Shown here piece by piece: positions 1-7,011 of a stretch of DNA of 11,736 nt (positions are counted from its first letter, which is position 1; the number at the start of each line of letters is the position of its first letter). Where the stretch lies: contig DOSQ01000117.1 of NCBI GenBank assembly GCA_003512125.1, forward strand, positions 1-11,736, in the 5' to 3' direction. The DNA comes from Acidaminococcaceae bacterium (lineage in GTDB: Bacteria; Bacillota; Negativicutes; Acidaminococcales; Acidaminococcaceae). The translations under genes and the position numbers were made by a program. The notes under the pieces are model-generated. The model saw only the letters and a list, made by a program, of their open reading frames with translations, ran no database searches and was not told where the DNA came from.

Positions 1-617
1 CCGCCGAAGCCGCCCATGGTATGCCCCTTGAAGTGGGTCAGCGTCACCAGGGAATCGTACCGGGTCACATGGCTTCCCATGGACATTTCCTTAAAATATT
101 TGCCGCCCTTCACCGGCAGCATCACCGTACCCTCTTCGTCCATGATATCTACCGGGCAGAAGGTCCAGCCGTTTACCTTCAGGACTTCCCGGTGTCCTTC
201 TGTCGTATAACGGTCGCCGTTGTAGTAAGTGTTGGTTTCCACGATGGTCGCGCCGGGGATATCCTTTGCAATCAGTTCTTTCACCCAGTCACGGGGAATG
301 ATGTTCGGGCCGTTCTTTTCACCGGTGTGCAGCTTAATGGCAACGGTGATGACCTTGTCCTCATTCACTTTTTCATAAATTTTCTGCAGCCCTTTGGCGC
401 TCAGATCCCGGGTGAAATACACCACGGATTTCGGGCCGCTCCATTTATCCATCGGAATATATTTGGAGCCGTCTGTATTAACGGTCGCCACCGCAGCCGG
501 TTTGGTTTCTGCTTTCTTCTCCGGGGCTGGCTGCTGTTTCGCCGTAGCGCCGCCACAGGCAGCCACCATAGATGCGGTCAATAAAATCGGAAGAACTTTT
601 TTCACAGATACTTTCAT
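1..617 (-). CDS. DUF362 domain lipoprotein, N-terminal 205 codons (gene continues past left edge)
   Basis: The gene enters from the left edge and reads leftwards from an ATG at 617; its 3' part lies outside the window. The first 21 residues form a short lipoprotein signal: two lysines, a hydrophobic stretch, then V-A-A-C with the lipidated cysteine at residue 21. A low-complexity Ala/Pro/Lys/Glu linker follows to about residue 45. The body has the pattern of the DUF362 family: an early K-x-H-x-G-E motif, a D-R-Y-T-T-E-G-H region, and a late T-H-F-K-G-H segment followed by Gly-rich sequence at the cut end. DUF362 proteins often carry iron-sulfur sites further downstream, but none can be judged here. 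The biochemical function is unknown; an envelope-anchored protein is inferred from the lipobox. A GGAAAGGATGG stretch just before the ATG serves as ribosome binding site. The gene lies 96 nt downstream of the unrecognised gene at 714-1370, so co-transcription is possible. Confidence 0.82.
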   Translation of the reverse strand, partial: MKVSVKKVLPILLTASMVAACGGATAKQQPAPEKKAETKPAAVATVNTDGSKYIPMDKWSGPKSVVYFTRDLSAKGLQKIYEKVNEDKVITVAIKLHTGEKNGPNIIPRDWVKELIAKDIPGATIVETNTYYNGDRYTTEGHREVLKVNGWTFCPVDIMDEEGTVMLPVKGGKYFKEMSMGSHVTRYDSLVTLTHFKGHTMGGFG

Positions 618-631
618 GATCCATCCTTTCC

Positions 632-650
632 ACCGCCTTTGTCCGGCGGT
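632..650 (-). other. GC-rich hairpin directly upstream of the DUF362 ribosome binding site
   Basis: ACCGCC (632-637) and GGCGGT (645-650) form a perfect 6-bp stem with a 7-nt loop. On the minus-strand mRNA no T-run follows, so this is not a normal terminator for the upstream gene. It ends only a few bases before the GGAAAGG that serves the ATG at 617. It could insulate or modulate translation initiation, but it may also be incidental. Confidence 0.4.
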
Positions 651-713
651 ATAAATTTTGTATATTTTGTTAACACGTCCGCAACCAACTGGAGGGATTC
701 CGCAGCGGCCATA

Positions 714-1370
714 TCATCCGCTGAATCCAAAGAACTCTTTCAGTCCGTCTTTCTCCAGCAATAATTCAGCAGTAAATCCATAGTGGGATGCCGCCGCAAG
801 AGTCACTACGTTCCGCAGAAAGTCCTCGTAGGGCAAGTCAAACCATTCCTCCGGTATCTCACGGTGGATGGTACCGCCGTCATTATGACCGCCGCCCCAC
901 CACCATGCTTCATCCAGTTCCGCTTCATACGTTCCGTCATCCATCTTGTTGAAAGCGTACCAGGAAGCCCATTCGCGCATTCCTTCCGGGGTCTTCGGTC
1001 CTTCATAATGCGGTGCATCGTGAGAAAGCGGCGAATACTCCGGCGTCCCTTTTTTTGCGTCGCGCCGGTAGACTGTAAACCGTTCCCCTGTATCCTTGGG
1101 GTAACGTTCCAACAGCAAGGGGCCTTTCCGATACAGGATACGCCTTCTTCCCAGTACCCGGTTTGCCTCATTAATCAAATCGGTAAATACCTTCAGGGGT
1201 TTTGTTTCCTGCAATTCCTTTTCGAGCCCCAGTTCCTTCAGCTTGTCTTCCATATCCCAGGGACAGCCCCATTCTGTGTAATACGTTGCCGTATGGTTGC
1301 TGTAGATATGATAGTAACCGATTACCTTATTATTATAAAACACCTTGTACCGATCCAGAATAGAACCCAT
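714..1370 (-). CDS. Unrecognised 218-residue cytosolic protein
   Basis: I do not recognise the family. The reading frame is open upstream to 1415, but I place the start at the ATG at 1370. An AGGAGGG ribosome binding site sits 6 nt before it, and the extra upstream residues are basic and look non-coding. The protein has no signal peptide or membrane segment. It is rich in aromatic and charged residues: an N-terminal Tyr-rich part (about residues 8-35), a basic middle with R-R-R near residue 77, and a W-W-W-G-G-G-H-N-D-G-G motif near residue 155. The C-terminus is mixed helical, ending in F-F-G-F-S-G. It lies 144 nt downstream of the UvrA-like gene and 96 nt upstream of the DUF362 gene, all on one strand. 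I found no clear terminator on either side, so it may share a transcript with either. The long opposite-strand frame over it is judged a shadow. Confidence 0.7.
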   Translation of the reverse strand: MGSILDRYKVFYNNKVIGYYHIYSNHTATYYTEWGCPWDMEDKLKELGLEKELQETKPLKVFTDLINEANRVLGRRRILYRKGPLLLERYPKDTGERFTVYRRDAKKGTPEYSPLSHDAPHYEGPKTPEGMREWASWYAFNKMDDGTYEAELDEAWWWGGGHNDGGTIHREIPEEWFDLPYEDFLRNVVTLAAASHYGFTAELLLEKDGLKEFFGFSG

Positions 1371-1514
1371 GGTCTTCCCTCCTGTTCTTTTGGATTTAAG
1401 GAAACGCTGATTCAATGAGTTGTGCGATGGCTGGGGGCTTTTTGCAACGAACCCGCTTCTTTCACGTATCCGTTATTCACCGGCTGGCTTTTGTACGAAA
1501 CAACTGGCGTTTCT

Positions 1515-4013
1515 TTACAGATACCGGCCGGTTATGCTCTCTTTGGACTGCCGGATCTGTTCCGGCGTTCCGCAGGCCACGATACGCCCGCCCTGTTCGC
1601 CGCCGCCCGGTCCCATGTCGATGACATAGTCCGCGTTGGCAATTACATCCAGGTCGTGCTCAATCACAAGGACGGTAGCGCCAGCTTCCACCAGACGGTC
1701 AAACACGCCCAGCAATACCTGCACATCCAGCGGGTGCAGGCCGATGGTGGGTTCATCAAATACAAACACGGAATCTTCCTGGGTCCGTCCCATTTCACTA
1801 GCCAGTTTCAGCCGCTGCGCTTCGCCGCCGGAGAGAGCCGGGGTGTCTTCTCCCAGCGTAAGGTAGCCCAGCCCGAGGTCGTGCAATACTTTCAGCTTTT
1901 CGTATATTTTCTTCCTGTCCTTAAAAAGTTCCAGCGTGTCGTCCACAGTCATCGCCATCAGCGCGGGCAGGGAAAACGTCTCTTCGGCTCCCTTCGGTTT
2001 CCAGAGGATTTTCTCCGCCTCTCCGCTGTAGCGTTTTCCGCCGCATTCCGGACAGGTTATGGTTACATCCGGCAAAAACTGTACGTCAAGGGAAATCTGT
2101 CCGGTTCCATCGCAGACCGGGCAGCGCAGGGAACCGGTGTTGTAGGAGAAGTCTCCGGCTTTCAGCTTCCCGGCTTTCGCCGCATCCGTCCCTGCGAACA
2201 GCTTGCGTAGTTCATCCAGGATGCCGCTGTAGGTTGCAACCGTGGAACGGATATTGATGCCGATGGGCGACGCGTCGATCAGATTGGCGCGGCGGATGCC
2301 CTCTGCCGCCACAGCTTTCACCGGAAACGGCAGTTTCTCCCCTGCGCAGTGTGCTGCCAGACCGGGAATCAGGCTCTCCAGCACCAGCGTCGTTTTGCCG
2401 GAGCCGGACACGCCCGTGACCGCCGTCAACCTGCCTTTGGGGATGGCAACGTTCAGCGCGTGCACGGTGTGGATCGGACACGTCTCCATGCGAATCGTTC
2501 CCAAACGGAACACGTCCGACTCTTTGGCGCGTTTGCGTATCTTCCTATGCCCGGTGTCTGCCAGGAAGGGCGCTATCCTGGATTCGCCGGCCGCCATAAT
2601 CTCACCGATGGTACCCTGGGCCAGGACAGTTCCTCCCTGGGTACCGGCCAGCGGTCCCAGTTCGATCATATGGTCTGCCTGCTTCAGCACCCGGACGTCA
2701 TGGTCCACCAGCACCACGGAGTTGCCGTCGGCAATCAGACTGTCCACCACGTTCATCAGGCCATCGATGTTGGAGGGATGAAGCCCGATACTGGGCTCGT
2801 CCAGTACGTATAAAACACCCGTTGTTTCGTTGCGGACGGCACGTGCCAGCTGGACCCGCTGCCGTTCGCCGGTAGACAGTGTATTGCTGGCCCGGTCAAG
2901 GGTCAGGTACCCGAGGCCGAGGTCGATCAACCGCTTTGCATTATCCAAAAATGACTGGATGATACTCTCCGCCATGGGACGCATCTCCTCCGGCAGCGTT
3001 TCCGGCACGGCCTGCACCCACGGAATCAGATCCGTCAGCGTCATGGCTGTCGCTTCCGCCAGATTCTTTCCGGCCAGCGTGGTGGATCGCACTTTCGCCG
3101 AGAGCCTTGTTCCGCCGCAATCGGGACAAGCGGACTCGTGCAGGAATTTTTCCACCCGTTTCATGCCCTTTTCGTCTTTGACTTTGGCCAGCGCGTTTTC
3201 CACCGTGTAGACTGCATTGTAATAGGTGAAATCCATCTCTCCCGCCATATTTGTCTTCTCGTTCATATAGAGAAGATGATGCTTTTTGGCCGGCCCGTGG
3301 AAGACGATTTCCTTTTCTTCCGGCGTCAGGTCGCGGAAAGGCACGTCAGTACGCACGCCCAGGTCACGGGCGATATCCTTCATCAGGGACCACATCAGGG
3401 TCTGCCAGGGCGCCACGGCTCCCTCATCAATGGTCAGGGAATCGTCCGGCACCAGCGAATCTTCATTCACGGTGCGGATCACACCTGTTCCCGAGCAGGA
3501 GGGACAGGCTCCTTCCGAATTGAATGCCATCGCTTCCGCGCCGGGCCCGTAAAACTCTTCACCGCAGACGGGACATTTTGTCGGAAGCATCAGCGCCACA
3601 TTCATGTCCGGCGGACAGGGATGCCCGTTGGGACAGCAATGACTGCCCAGGCGGGAGAACAGCAAGCGCAGGCTGTTCAGCAGTTCCGAAGCCGTTCCGA
3701 AGGTGCTTCGGATACCGGGAATGCCCGGACGCTGGTGCAGCGCCAGCGCGGCGGGAACATGCCTGATCTCGTCTACCTCCGCCCGGCCGGCCTGGGTGAT
3801 GCGGCGCCGGGTATACGTGGAAAGGGCTTCCAGGTATCGGCGGGAGCCCTCCGCATACAACGTGCCCAGTGCCAGCGAGGACTTCCCGGACCCGGAAACG
3901 CCGGCAATGGCCACCAGCTTTCCGAGAGGAATGTCCACGTCAATGTTTTTCAGATTATGTACCTTTGCCCCGCGGACGATAATGTGCCGCGGAGTGGTTT
4001 TTTTAGCTTTCAT
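1515..4013 (-). CDS. UvrA-like excinuclease ATPase lacking the UvrB-binding domain (class II UvrA, UvrA2/DrrC type)
   Basis: This is an 832-residue double ABC ATPase of the UvrA family. Visible in order: Walker A G-V-S-G-S-G-K-S (38-45), first zinc site C147/C150/C170/C173, an extra C-x2-C pair at 296/299, signature L-S-T-G-E-R-Q (379-385) and Walker B V-L-D-E-P (403-407). The second half has Walker A G-V-S-G-S-G-K-T (534-541), zinc site C631/C634/C654/C657, signature L-S-G-G-E-A-Q (728-734) and Walker B F-D-E-P (752-755). Canonical UvrA is about 940 residues. The shortfall maps between residue 128 and C147, where the UvrB-interaction domain should be; only some 20 residues remain. Such class II proteins are known as accessory or drug-resistance UvrA paralogues (for example DrrC) and are not expected to load UvrB. 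The start leads directly into the conserved I-I-V-R-G-A-x-V-H-N-L opening; its ribosome binding site is weak. The gene has its own promoter at 4076-4105. Confidence 0.93.
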   Translation of the reverse strand: MKAKKTTPRHIIVRGAKVHNLKNIDVDIPLGKLVAIAGVSGSGKSSLALGTLYAEGSRRYLEALSTYTRRRITQAGRAEVDEIRHVPAALALHQRPGIPGIRSTFGTASELLNSLRLLFSRLGSHCCPNGHPCPPDMNVALMLPTKCPVCGEEFYGPGAEAMAFNSEGACPSCSGTGVIRTVNEDSLVPDDSLTIDEGAVAPWQTLMWSLMKDIARDLGVRTDVPFRDLTPEEKEIVFHGPAKKHHLLYMNEKTNMAGEMDFTYYNAVYTVENALAKVKDEKGMKRVEKFLHESACPDCGGTRLSAKVRSTTLAGKNLAEATAMTLTDLIPWVQAVPETLPEEMRPMAESIIQSFLDNAKRLIDLGLGYLTLDRASNTLSTGERQRVQLARAVRNETTGVLYVLDEPSIGLHPSNIDGLMNVVDSLIADGNSVVLVDHDVRVLKQADHMIELGPLAGTQGGTVLAQGTIGEIMAAGESRIAPFLADTGHRKIRKRAKESDVFRLGTIRMETCPIHTVHALNVAIPKGRLTAVTGVSGSGKTTLVLESLIPGLAAHCAGEKLPFPVKAVAAEGIRRANLIDASPIGINIRSTVATYSGILDELRKLFAGTDAAKAGKLKAGDFSYNTGSLRCPVCDGTGQISLDVQFLPDVTITCPECGGKRYSGEAEKILWKPKGAEETFSLPALMAMTVDDTLELFKDRKKIYEKLKVLHDLGLGYLTLGEDTPALSGGEAQRLKLASEMGRTQEDSVFVFDEPTIGLHPLDVQVLLGVFDRLVEAGATVLVIEHDLDVIANADYVIDMGPGGGEQGGRIVACGTPEQIRQSKESITGRYL

Positions 4014-4075
4014 ACCGATTTTGTTTTCCCTTTTCTCTGTTCTTGCATTTCTTTTACATTGATTACTTTACTGTT

Positions 4076-4105
4076 ACTATAACATAATGTTACCTGCTTT
4101 TACAA
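4076..4105 (-). promoter_or_regulatory. Predicted sigma-A promoter of the UvrA-like gene
   Basis: On the minus strand a -35 box TTGTAA (4100-4105) and a -10 box TATAGT (4076-4081) are separated by 18 nt. The predicted start lies near 4069, giving a leader of about 55 nt. The -35 box abuts the T-tract of the bioY terminator, so the gene appears to be transcribed on its own. Confidence 0.6.
4080..4092. promoter_or_regulatory. Candidate repressor operator, TAACATAATGTTA palindrome in the promoter spacer
   Basis: A perfect 13-nt palindrome (6-bp arms, one central base) sits between the -35 and -10 boxes of the UvrA-like gene and overlaps the -10. An overlapping palindrome GTTACTATAAC (4073-4083) reuses one arm. 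The placement is typical of MarR- or TetR-type repression. The regulator is not in the window, so its identity is unknown. Confidence 0.4.
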
Positions 4106-4156
4106 AAAAAGAATCAGGACTGACTTCACATAGAATGAAGCGTCCTGATTTTTTCG
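4105..4156. terminator. Bidirectional intrinsic terminator closing the bioDAY operon
   Basis: The arms AATCAGGAC (4112-4120) and GTCCTGATT (4142-4150) are perfect complements. An inner CTTCA/TGAAG stem (from 4124 and 4136) extends the hairpin. A run of seven A on the left gives a U-tract on the minus-strand transcript, and a run of T follows on the plus strand. It lies 8 nt after the bioY stop, so its main job is to end the biotin operon. Confidence 0.9.
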
Positions 4157-4163
4157 AATAAAG

Positions 4164-4739
4164 TTATACGCGGTTTCCGGACGTATGGCAAGCTTTCACG
4201 CCGACAACCGGTACAAGCCGGGAACCTAAAATGGCAGCGACCACGCACAGCACGGCGTCTCCCGGCACTGCCAGGATGAAGCAGTACAATACCAGCGGCC
4301 AGACTGCAATGGGTGTCCCCAGATAATAATTGCTGATTACATAGCAGTAAACCATGCCGCACAGATAGACAACAGCCAGATTCAAAGCATTGCCCAACAG
4401 CAGATTTTTGAACGAAGATCCTCCGGTTTTTTCTGCAAAATAACCGGAAATATAGGCGCCAATGGCAAACCCCGGCAGATAACCGAAGCTTGGCTTAAGG
4501 ATATAACCTGGACCGCCGCCTTCCGCAAAGACCGGCACTCCCAACAACCCCAGCGCGATATACAGGACCACGCTGATTGCACCGAGGCGTGAACCCAACA
4601 GCACGCCTGCCAGTGTGGTAAACAGAAACTGCAGGGTAAAAGGCACTACGGGAACCGGAATGCGAATGAAGGCCCCAATGGCTATCAGCGCAGTAAAAAT
4701 CGCGCAAAGGATATGGTTTCGTAATTTTGAATTGCGCAC
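4164..4739 (-). CDS. bioY: Biotin ECF transporter substrate-binding subunit BioY
   Basis: A 191-residue membrane protein with about six hydrophobic segments. It is the S component that binds biotin and associates with an ECF energizing module (EcfA/A'/T, not in this window). The family pattern is clear: G-L-L-G-V-P-V-F-A-E-G-G-G (residues 64-76), P-S-F-G-Y-L-P-G-F (83-91) and an A-x3-A motif in the first helix (A13, A17), as used for docking to EcfT. The start is a GTG at 4739, supported by GGAGG 8 nt upstream. That site lies close to the bioA stop, so the two genes are tightly coupled with a 15-nt gap. One oddity: the usual G-D-x-x-K in the last helix reads G-D-A-V-L (160-164), so the lysine I recall as a biotin carboxylate contact is replaced by leucine. 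Third gene of bioD-bioA-bioY. Confidence 0.93.
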   Translation of the reverse strand: MRNSKLRNHILCAIFTALIAIGAFIRIPVPVVPFTLQFLFTTLAGVLLGSRLGAISVVLYIALGLLGVPVFAEGGGPGYILKPSFGYLPGFAIGAYISGYFAEKTGGSSFKNLLLGNALNLAVVYLCGMVYCYVISNYYLGTPIAVWPLVLYCFILAVPGDAVLCVVAAILGSRLVPVVGVKACHTSGNRV

Positions 4740-4754
4740 AGTTTATTCCTCCAA

Positions 4755-6146
4755 TCAAAACGCGCAGGGATCGGAAAACGCATCCATGTTCCGGTTACGC
4801 ACTCTGTCAAATATTTCTTCCATGGATTTTGTCAAGCGCGACAGCATTTCATCAATTTCTGCCGGAGTGGAACACAACGGCGGCATAAAGACGATCACGT
4901 CGCCGATGTTACGGATAATGAGTCCGTACTTCCGCGCATTCTGACAGATGCCGCCCGCCATTAACAGGCCAGGATCAAAGGGGACCTTATTCGCTTTGTC
5001 ACGCATCAGCTCAATGCCGCCCAGCATACCGCACTGGCGCGCATCTCCTACAAATTCCATTGCGTTGATACGTTCAAAATGCTGACGGATCATTTCCATT
5101 TTGGGCGGAAGGCCGGCAATCACATCATCGTCCTTAAAAATCCGCAGGCTGGCAAGTCCCGCTGCGCAGGCAAGGTTATTCCCCGTATAGGAATGTCCGT
5201 GATAAAACGTCTTATATTCTGTAGGTTCGCCTAAAAACGCGTTATAAATTTCATCCGTTACCAGCGTTGCTCCCAGCGGCAGATAACCGGCGCTGATGCC
5301 TTTGGAAAGACACATCATGTCCGGCAGCACGTTTTCATGATTGCAGGCGTACATCAGACCGGTACGGCCAAAGCCTACTGCCACTTCATCCACAATCAGC
5401 AGCACATTGTATTTCTTCGTCAGGTTACGAACGCCTTTGATGTAACCTTTCGGTTGCATCAGCATACCCGCAGCACACTGGCACAACGGCTCGATAATCA
5501 TAGCCGCCGTGTGGGACGCATGCTCTTTCAGGTACTCTTCCAGTTCCTGTAATAACGCTTTCAAAAATTCCTGTTCAGACTTTACGTCCATCTTCGTATG
5601 GTAAAACGACGGACAACTGACACGGTGGGTAGAAAACAGCAACGGCTTATAGGCCTTGTGGAACACTTCCACATTACCGACAGAAACTGCGCCCACGGTA
5701 TCGCCGTGATAGGAATCGCCTAAATTTATAAAATCCTTCTTTTCCGGATGCCCGGCATAATTCCAGTATTGGAAGGCAATCTTGATAGCTGCCTCCACAG
5801 CAGTAGATCCGTCATCCGAATAGAATACTTTATTCAACCCTTCCGGCGTAACCTCCACCAGCTTTTCCGCCAGTTCGGCAGATGGTTCGTTGATCAGGCC
5901 CAGCAGTGTGCTGTGTTCTACTTTGTTTAATTCTGCTATGATTGCTTCATTAATCTCTTTGCGCCGATGTCCATGGATATTGACCCACAAACTGCTGATG
6001 GCATCGAGATATTCTTTCCCATCTGTATCATACAGTTTCACCCCTTCCCCATGGTCAATCACAAGCTGAGAGTTTTCCAACCATCCTTTCATCTGGGTAA
6101 AGGGATGCCAGATATATTTTTTGTCCAATTCTTCCCATTTGTTCAT
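4755..6146 (-). CDS. bioA: Adenosylmethionine/lysine--8-amino-7-oxononanoate aminotransferase BioA
   Basis: This PLP-dependent class III aminotransferase converts 7-keto-8-aminopelargonate (KAPA) to 7,8-diaminopelargonate. It has 463 residues. Landmarks: W-H-P-F-T-Q-M near the N-terminus, S-S-L-W-V-N-I-H-G-H, S-Y-H-G-D-T, D-E-V-A-V-G-F-G-R-T-G (PLP aspartate) and L-S-K-G-I-S-A-G-Y-L-P-L-G with the PLP lysine. The frame is open to 6215, but I choose the ATG at 6146: an AAGGAG site lies 8 nt before it, and homologues begin close to the W-H-P motif. H-P-F-T-Q-M, rather than the H-P-Y-T-S-M of E. coli BioA, resembles the Bacillus enzyme, which uses lysine instead of S-adenosylmethionine as amino donor. 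Donor choice here is inference. Other departures are C-Q-C-A-A-G-M where V-Q-G-A-A-G-M is usual, and V for T in the D-E-V-A-T-G motif. It starts 19 nt after bioD and ends 15 nt before bioY. Confidence 0.95.
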   Translation of the reverse strand: MNKWEELDKKYIWHPFTQMKGWLENSQLVIDHGEGVKLYDTDGKEYLDAISSLWVNIHGHRRKEINEAIIAELNKVEHSTLLGLINEPSAELAEKLVEVTPEGLNKVFYSDDGSTAVEAAIKIAFQYWNYAGHPEKKDFINLGDSYHGDTVGAVSVGNVEVFHKAYKPLLFSTHRVSCPSFYHTKMDVKSEQEFLKALLQELEEYLKEHASHTAAMIIEPLCQCAAGMLMQPKGYIKGVRNLTKKYNVLLIVDEVAVGFGRTGLMYACNHENVLPDMMCLSKGISAGYLPLGATLVTDEIYNAFLGEPTEYKTFYHGHSYTGNNLACAAGLASLRIFKDDDVIAGLPPKMEMIRQHFERINAMEFVGDARQCGMLGGIELMRDKANKVPFDPGLLMAGGICQNARKYGLIIRNIGDVIVFMPPLCSTPAEIDEMLSRLTKSMEEIFDRVRNRNMDAFSDPCAF

Positions 6147-6165
6147 ATAAGGATCTCCTTGTTTT

Positions 6166-6903
6166 TTAATTATGAATTCCTTTCGCCAACTCCAGGATTT
6201 TATCCAGTTCAACATGTTTTTCCGTAATCAGGGCCAGTTTCTGCGGGTCGGACATTTCTTCATCAGTCATATTGGGCAATTTCCCCAAAACCGGAAGCCC
6301 CGTCAGTTTTTCGTAATAGTACAGATTACCTTTTTCTAAATCTCCCGCTGATTCTTCGTTCCACCCGTTCACAAGAAATCCCAAAACCGGGATACCATGC
6401 TGCTGACAGTAATAGGAAGTCAGCACCGCATGATTTACATTTCCCAAGATCGGTTTTACCACGATTAAAACCGGAATGCCCAGGGCTTTGAAATAATCCT
6501 TTACCAGAAACTCTTCCGTAATCGGCGCCGTGATACCTCCGATACCTTCCAGCACGGATACCTCGTGACCGGCAATACAGGTCTTCGCTCCTGCAATCAT
6601 CCTTTCCGGCTGAAGCGTTACGCCCTCCAGCCGGCTGGCTTCTGCGGGAGCCAGGGCAGCTTCCAATACTATTGGAATCACTTCCCTGCGCAATGCTTCA
6701 GGATAGCCCGCGCATCTCATCTGGAACTCAGCATCTGTAGAAATCAGTTCACCGTCCTGACGCCGTACGCAGCCGGAAGCAACCGGTTTGAAAATGCCCG
6801 GCGTAATGCCTCGGAAACGCAACGCAGCTGCCAACGCGCCCGTCACCACAGTCTTTCCCATTTCTGTATCCGTGGCTGTAATGCCTATTGCAAGCAAACC
6901 CAT
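6166..6903 (-). CDS. bioD: ATP-dependent dethiobiotin synthetase BioD
   Basis: A 245-residue enzyme that closes the ureido ring of 7,8-diaminopelargonate with CO2 and ATP to give dethiobiotin. The P-loop is A-T-D-T-E-M-G-K-T (10-18). The first residue is alanine where glycine is usual, while G16-K17-T18 are intact. K-P-V-A-S-G (39-44) matches the conserved substrate-site K-P-x-x-x-G. L-E-G-I-G-G (118-123) corresponds to the usual V-E-G-A-G-G. A K-P-I-L-G-N-V-N-H segment (150-158) matches the G-x-L-G-x-x-N-H region. The ATG at 6903 sits directly before the P-loop strand, as in other BioD proteins; its ribosome binding site (AGAAAGAAGG) is only moderate. First gene of bioD-bioA-bioY. The promoter about 70-105 nt upstream carries BirA-like operators, so repression by biotin through BirA is expected. 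Confidence 0.94.
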   Translation of the reverse strand: MGLLAIGITATDTEMGKTVVTGALAAALRFRGITPGIFKPVASGCVRRQDGELISTDAEFQMRCAGYPEALRREVIPIVLEAALAPAEASRLEGVTLQPERMIAGAKTCIAGHEVSVLEGIGGITAPITEEFLVKDYFKALGIPVLIVVKPILGNVNHAVLTSYYCQQHGIPVLGFLVNGWNEESAGDLEKGNLYYYEKLTGLPVLGKLPNMTDEEMSDPQKLALITEKHVELDKILELAKGIHN

Positions 6904-6947
6904 ACCTTCTTTCTCTGATTAAATAGTTACTTTCGCCGTCAGTCAAA

Positions 6948-6980
6948 TACGTCAACCTTTTTTGAAATCAGTTTACGTTA
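6948..6980. promoter_or_regulatory. Second, weaker BirA-like inverted repeat at the bio transcription start
   Basis: A second copy of TACGTCAACC (6948-6957) faces AGTTTACGTTA (6970-6980) with a 12-nt gap, 2 nt shorter than the upstream site and with one mismatch at the inner end. It spans the predicted start site near 6976. It may be an auxiliary operator or simply the duplicated remains of one; the 15-nt sequence CAAATACGTCAACCT recurs exactly at 6944-6958 and 7000-7014. Confidence 0.45.
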
Positions 6981-6982
6981 AG

Positions 6983-7011
6983 ATTATAAGTCTGATTCGC
7001 AAATACGTCAA
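6983..7011 (-). promoter_or_regulatory. Promoter of the bioD-bioA-bioY operon
   Basis: The minus strand carries -35 TTGACG (7006-7011) and a perfect -10 TATAAT (6983-6988) with the ideal 17-nt spacing. The predicted start is near 6976, about 72 nt before bioD. The -35 box is part of the inverted repeat at 7005-7036. Confidence 0.85.

Noticed and set aside
783..1418. 211-codon plus-strand open frame opposite the unrecognised gene
   Set aside because: Its composition looks antisense (few acidic residues, many Cys, Phe and Arg). The opposite frame has an AGGAGGG ribosome binding site and a balanced protein composition.
1396..1460. Possible end of an insertion sequence or dispersed repeat between the UvrA-like and the unrecognised gene
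   Set aside because: The stretch reads like a repeat but has no inverted partner, target duplication or second copy in the window.
3138..4082. 314-codon plus-strand open frame
   Set aside because: It lies antisense to well-conserved UvrA sequence and shows no recognisable domain.
6749..6955. Earlier start or small open frame upstream of bioD
   Set aside because: It is in another frame, and the ATG at 6903 leads directly into the BioD P-loop as in homologues.
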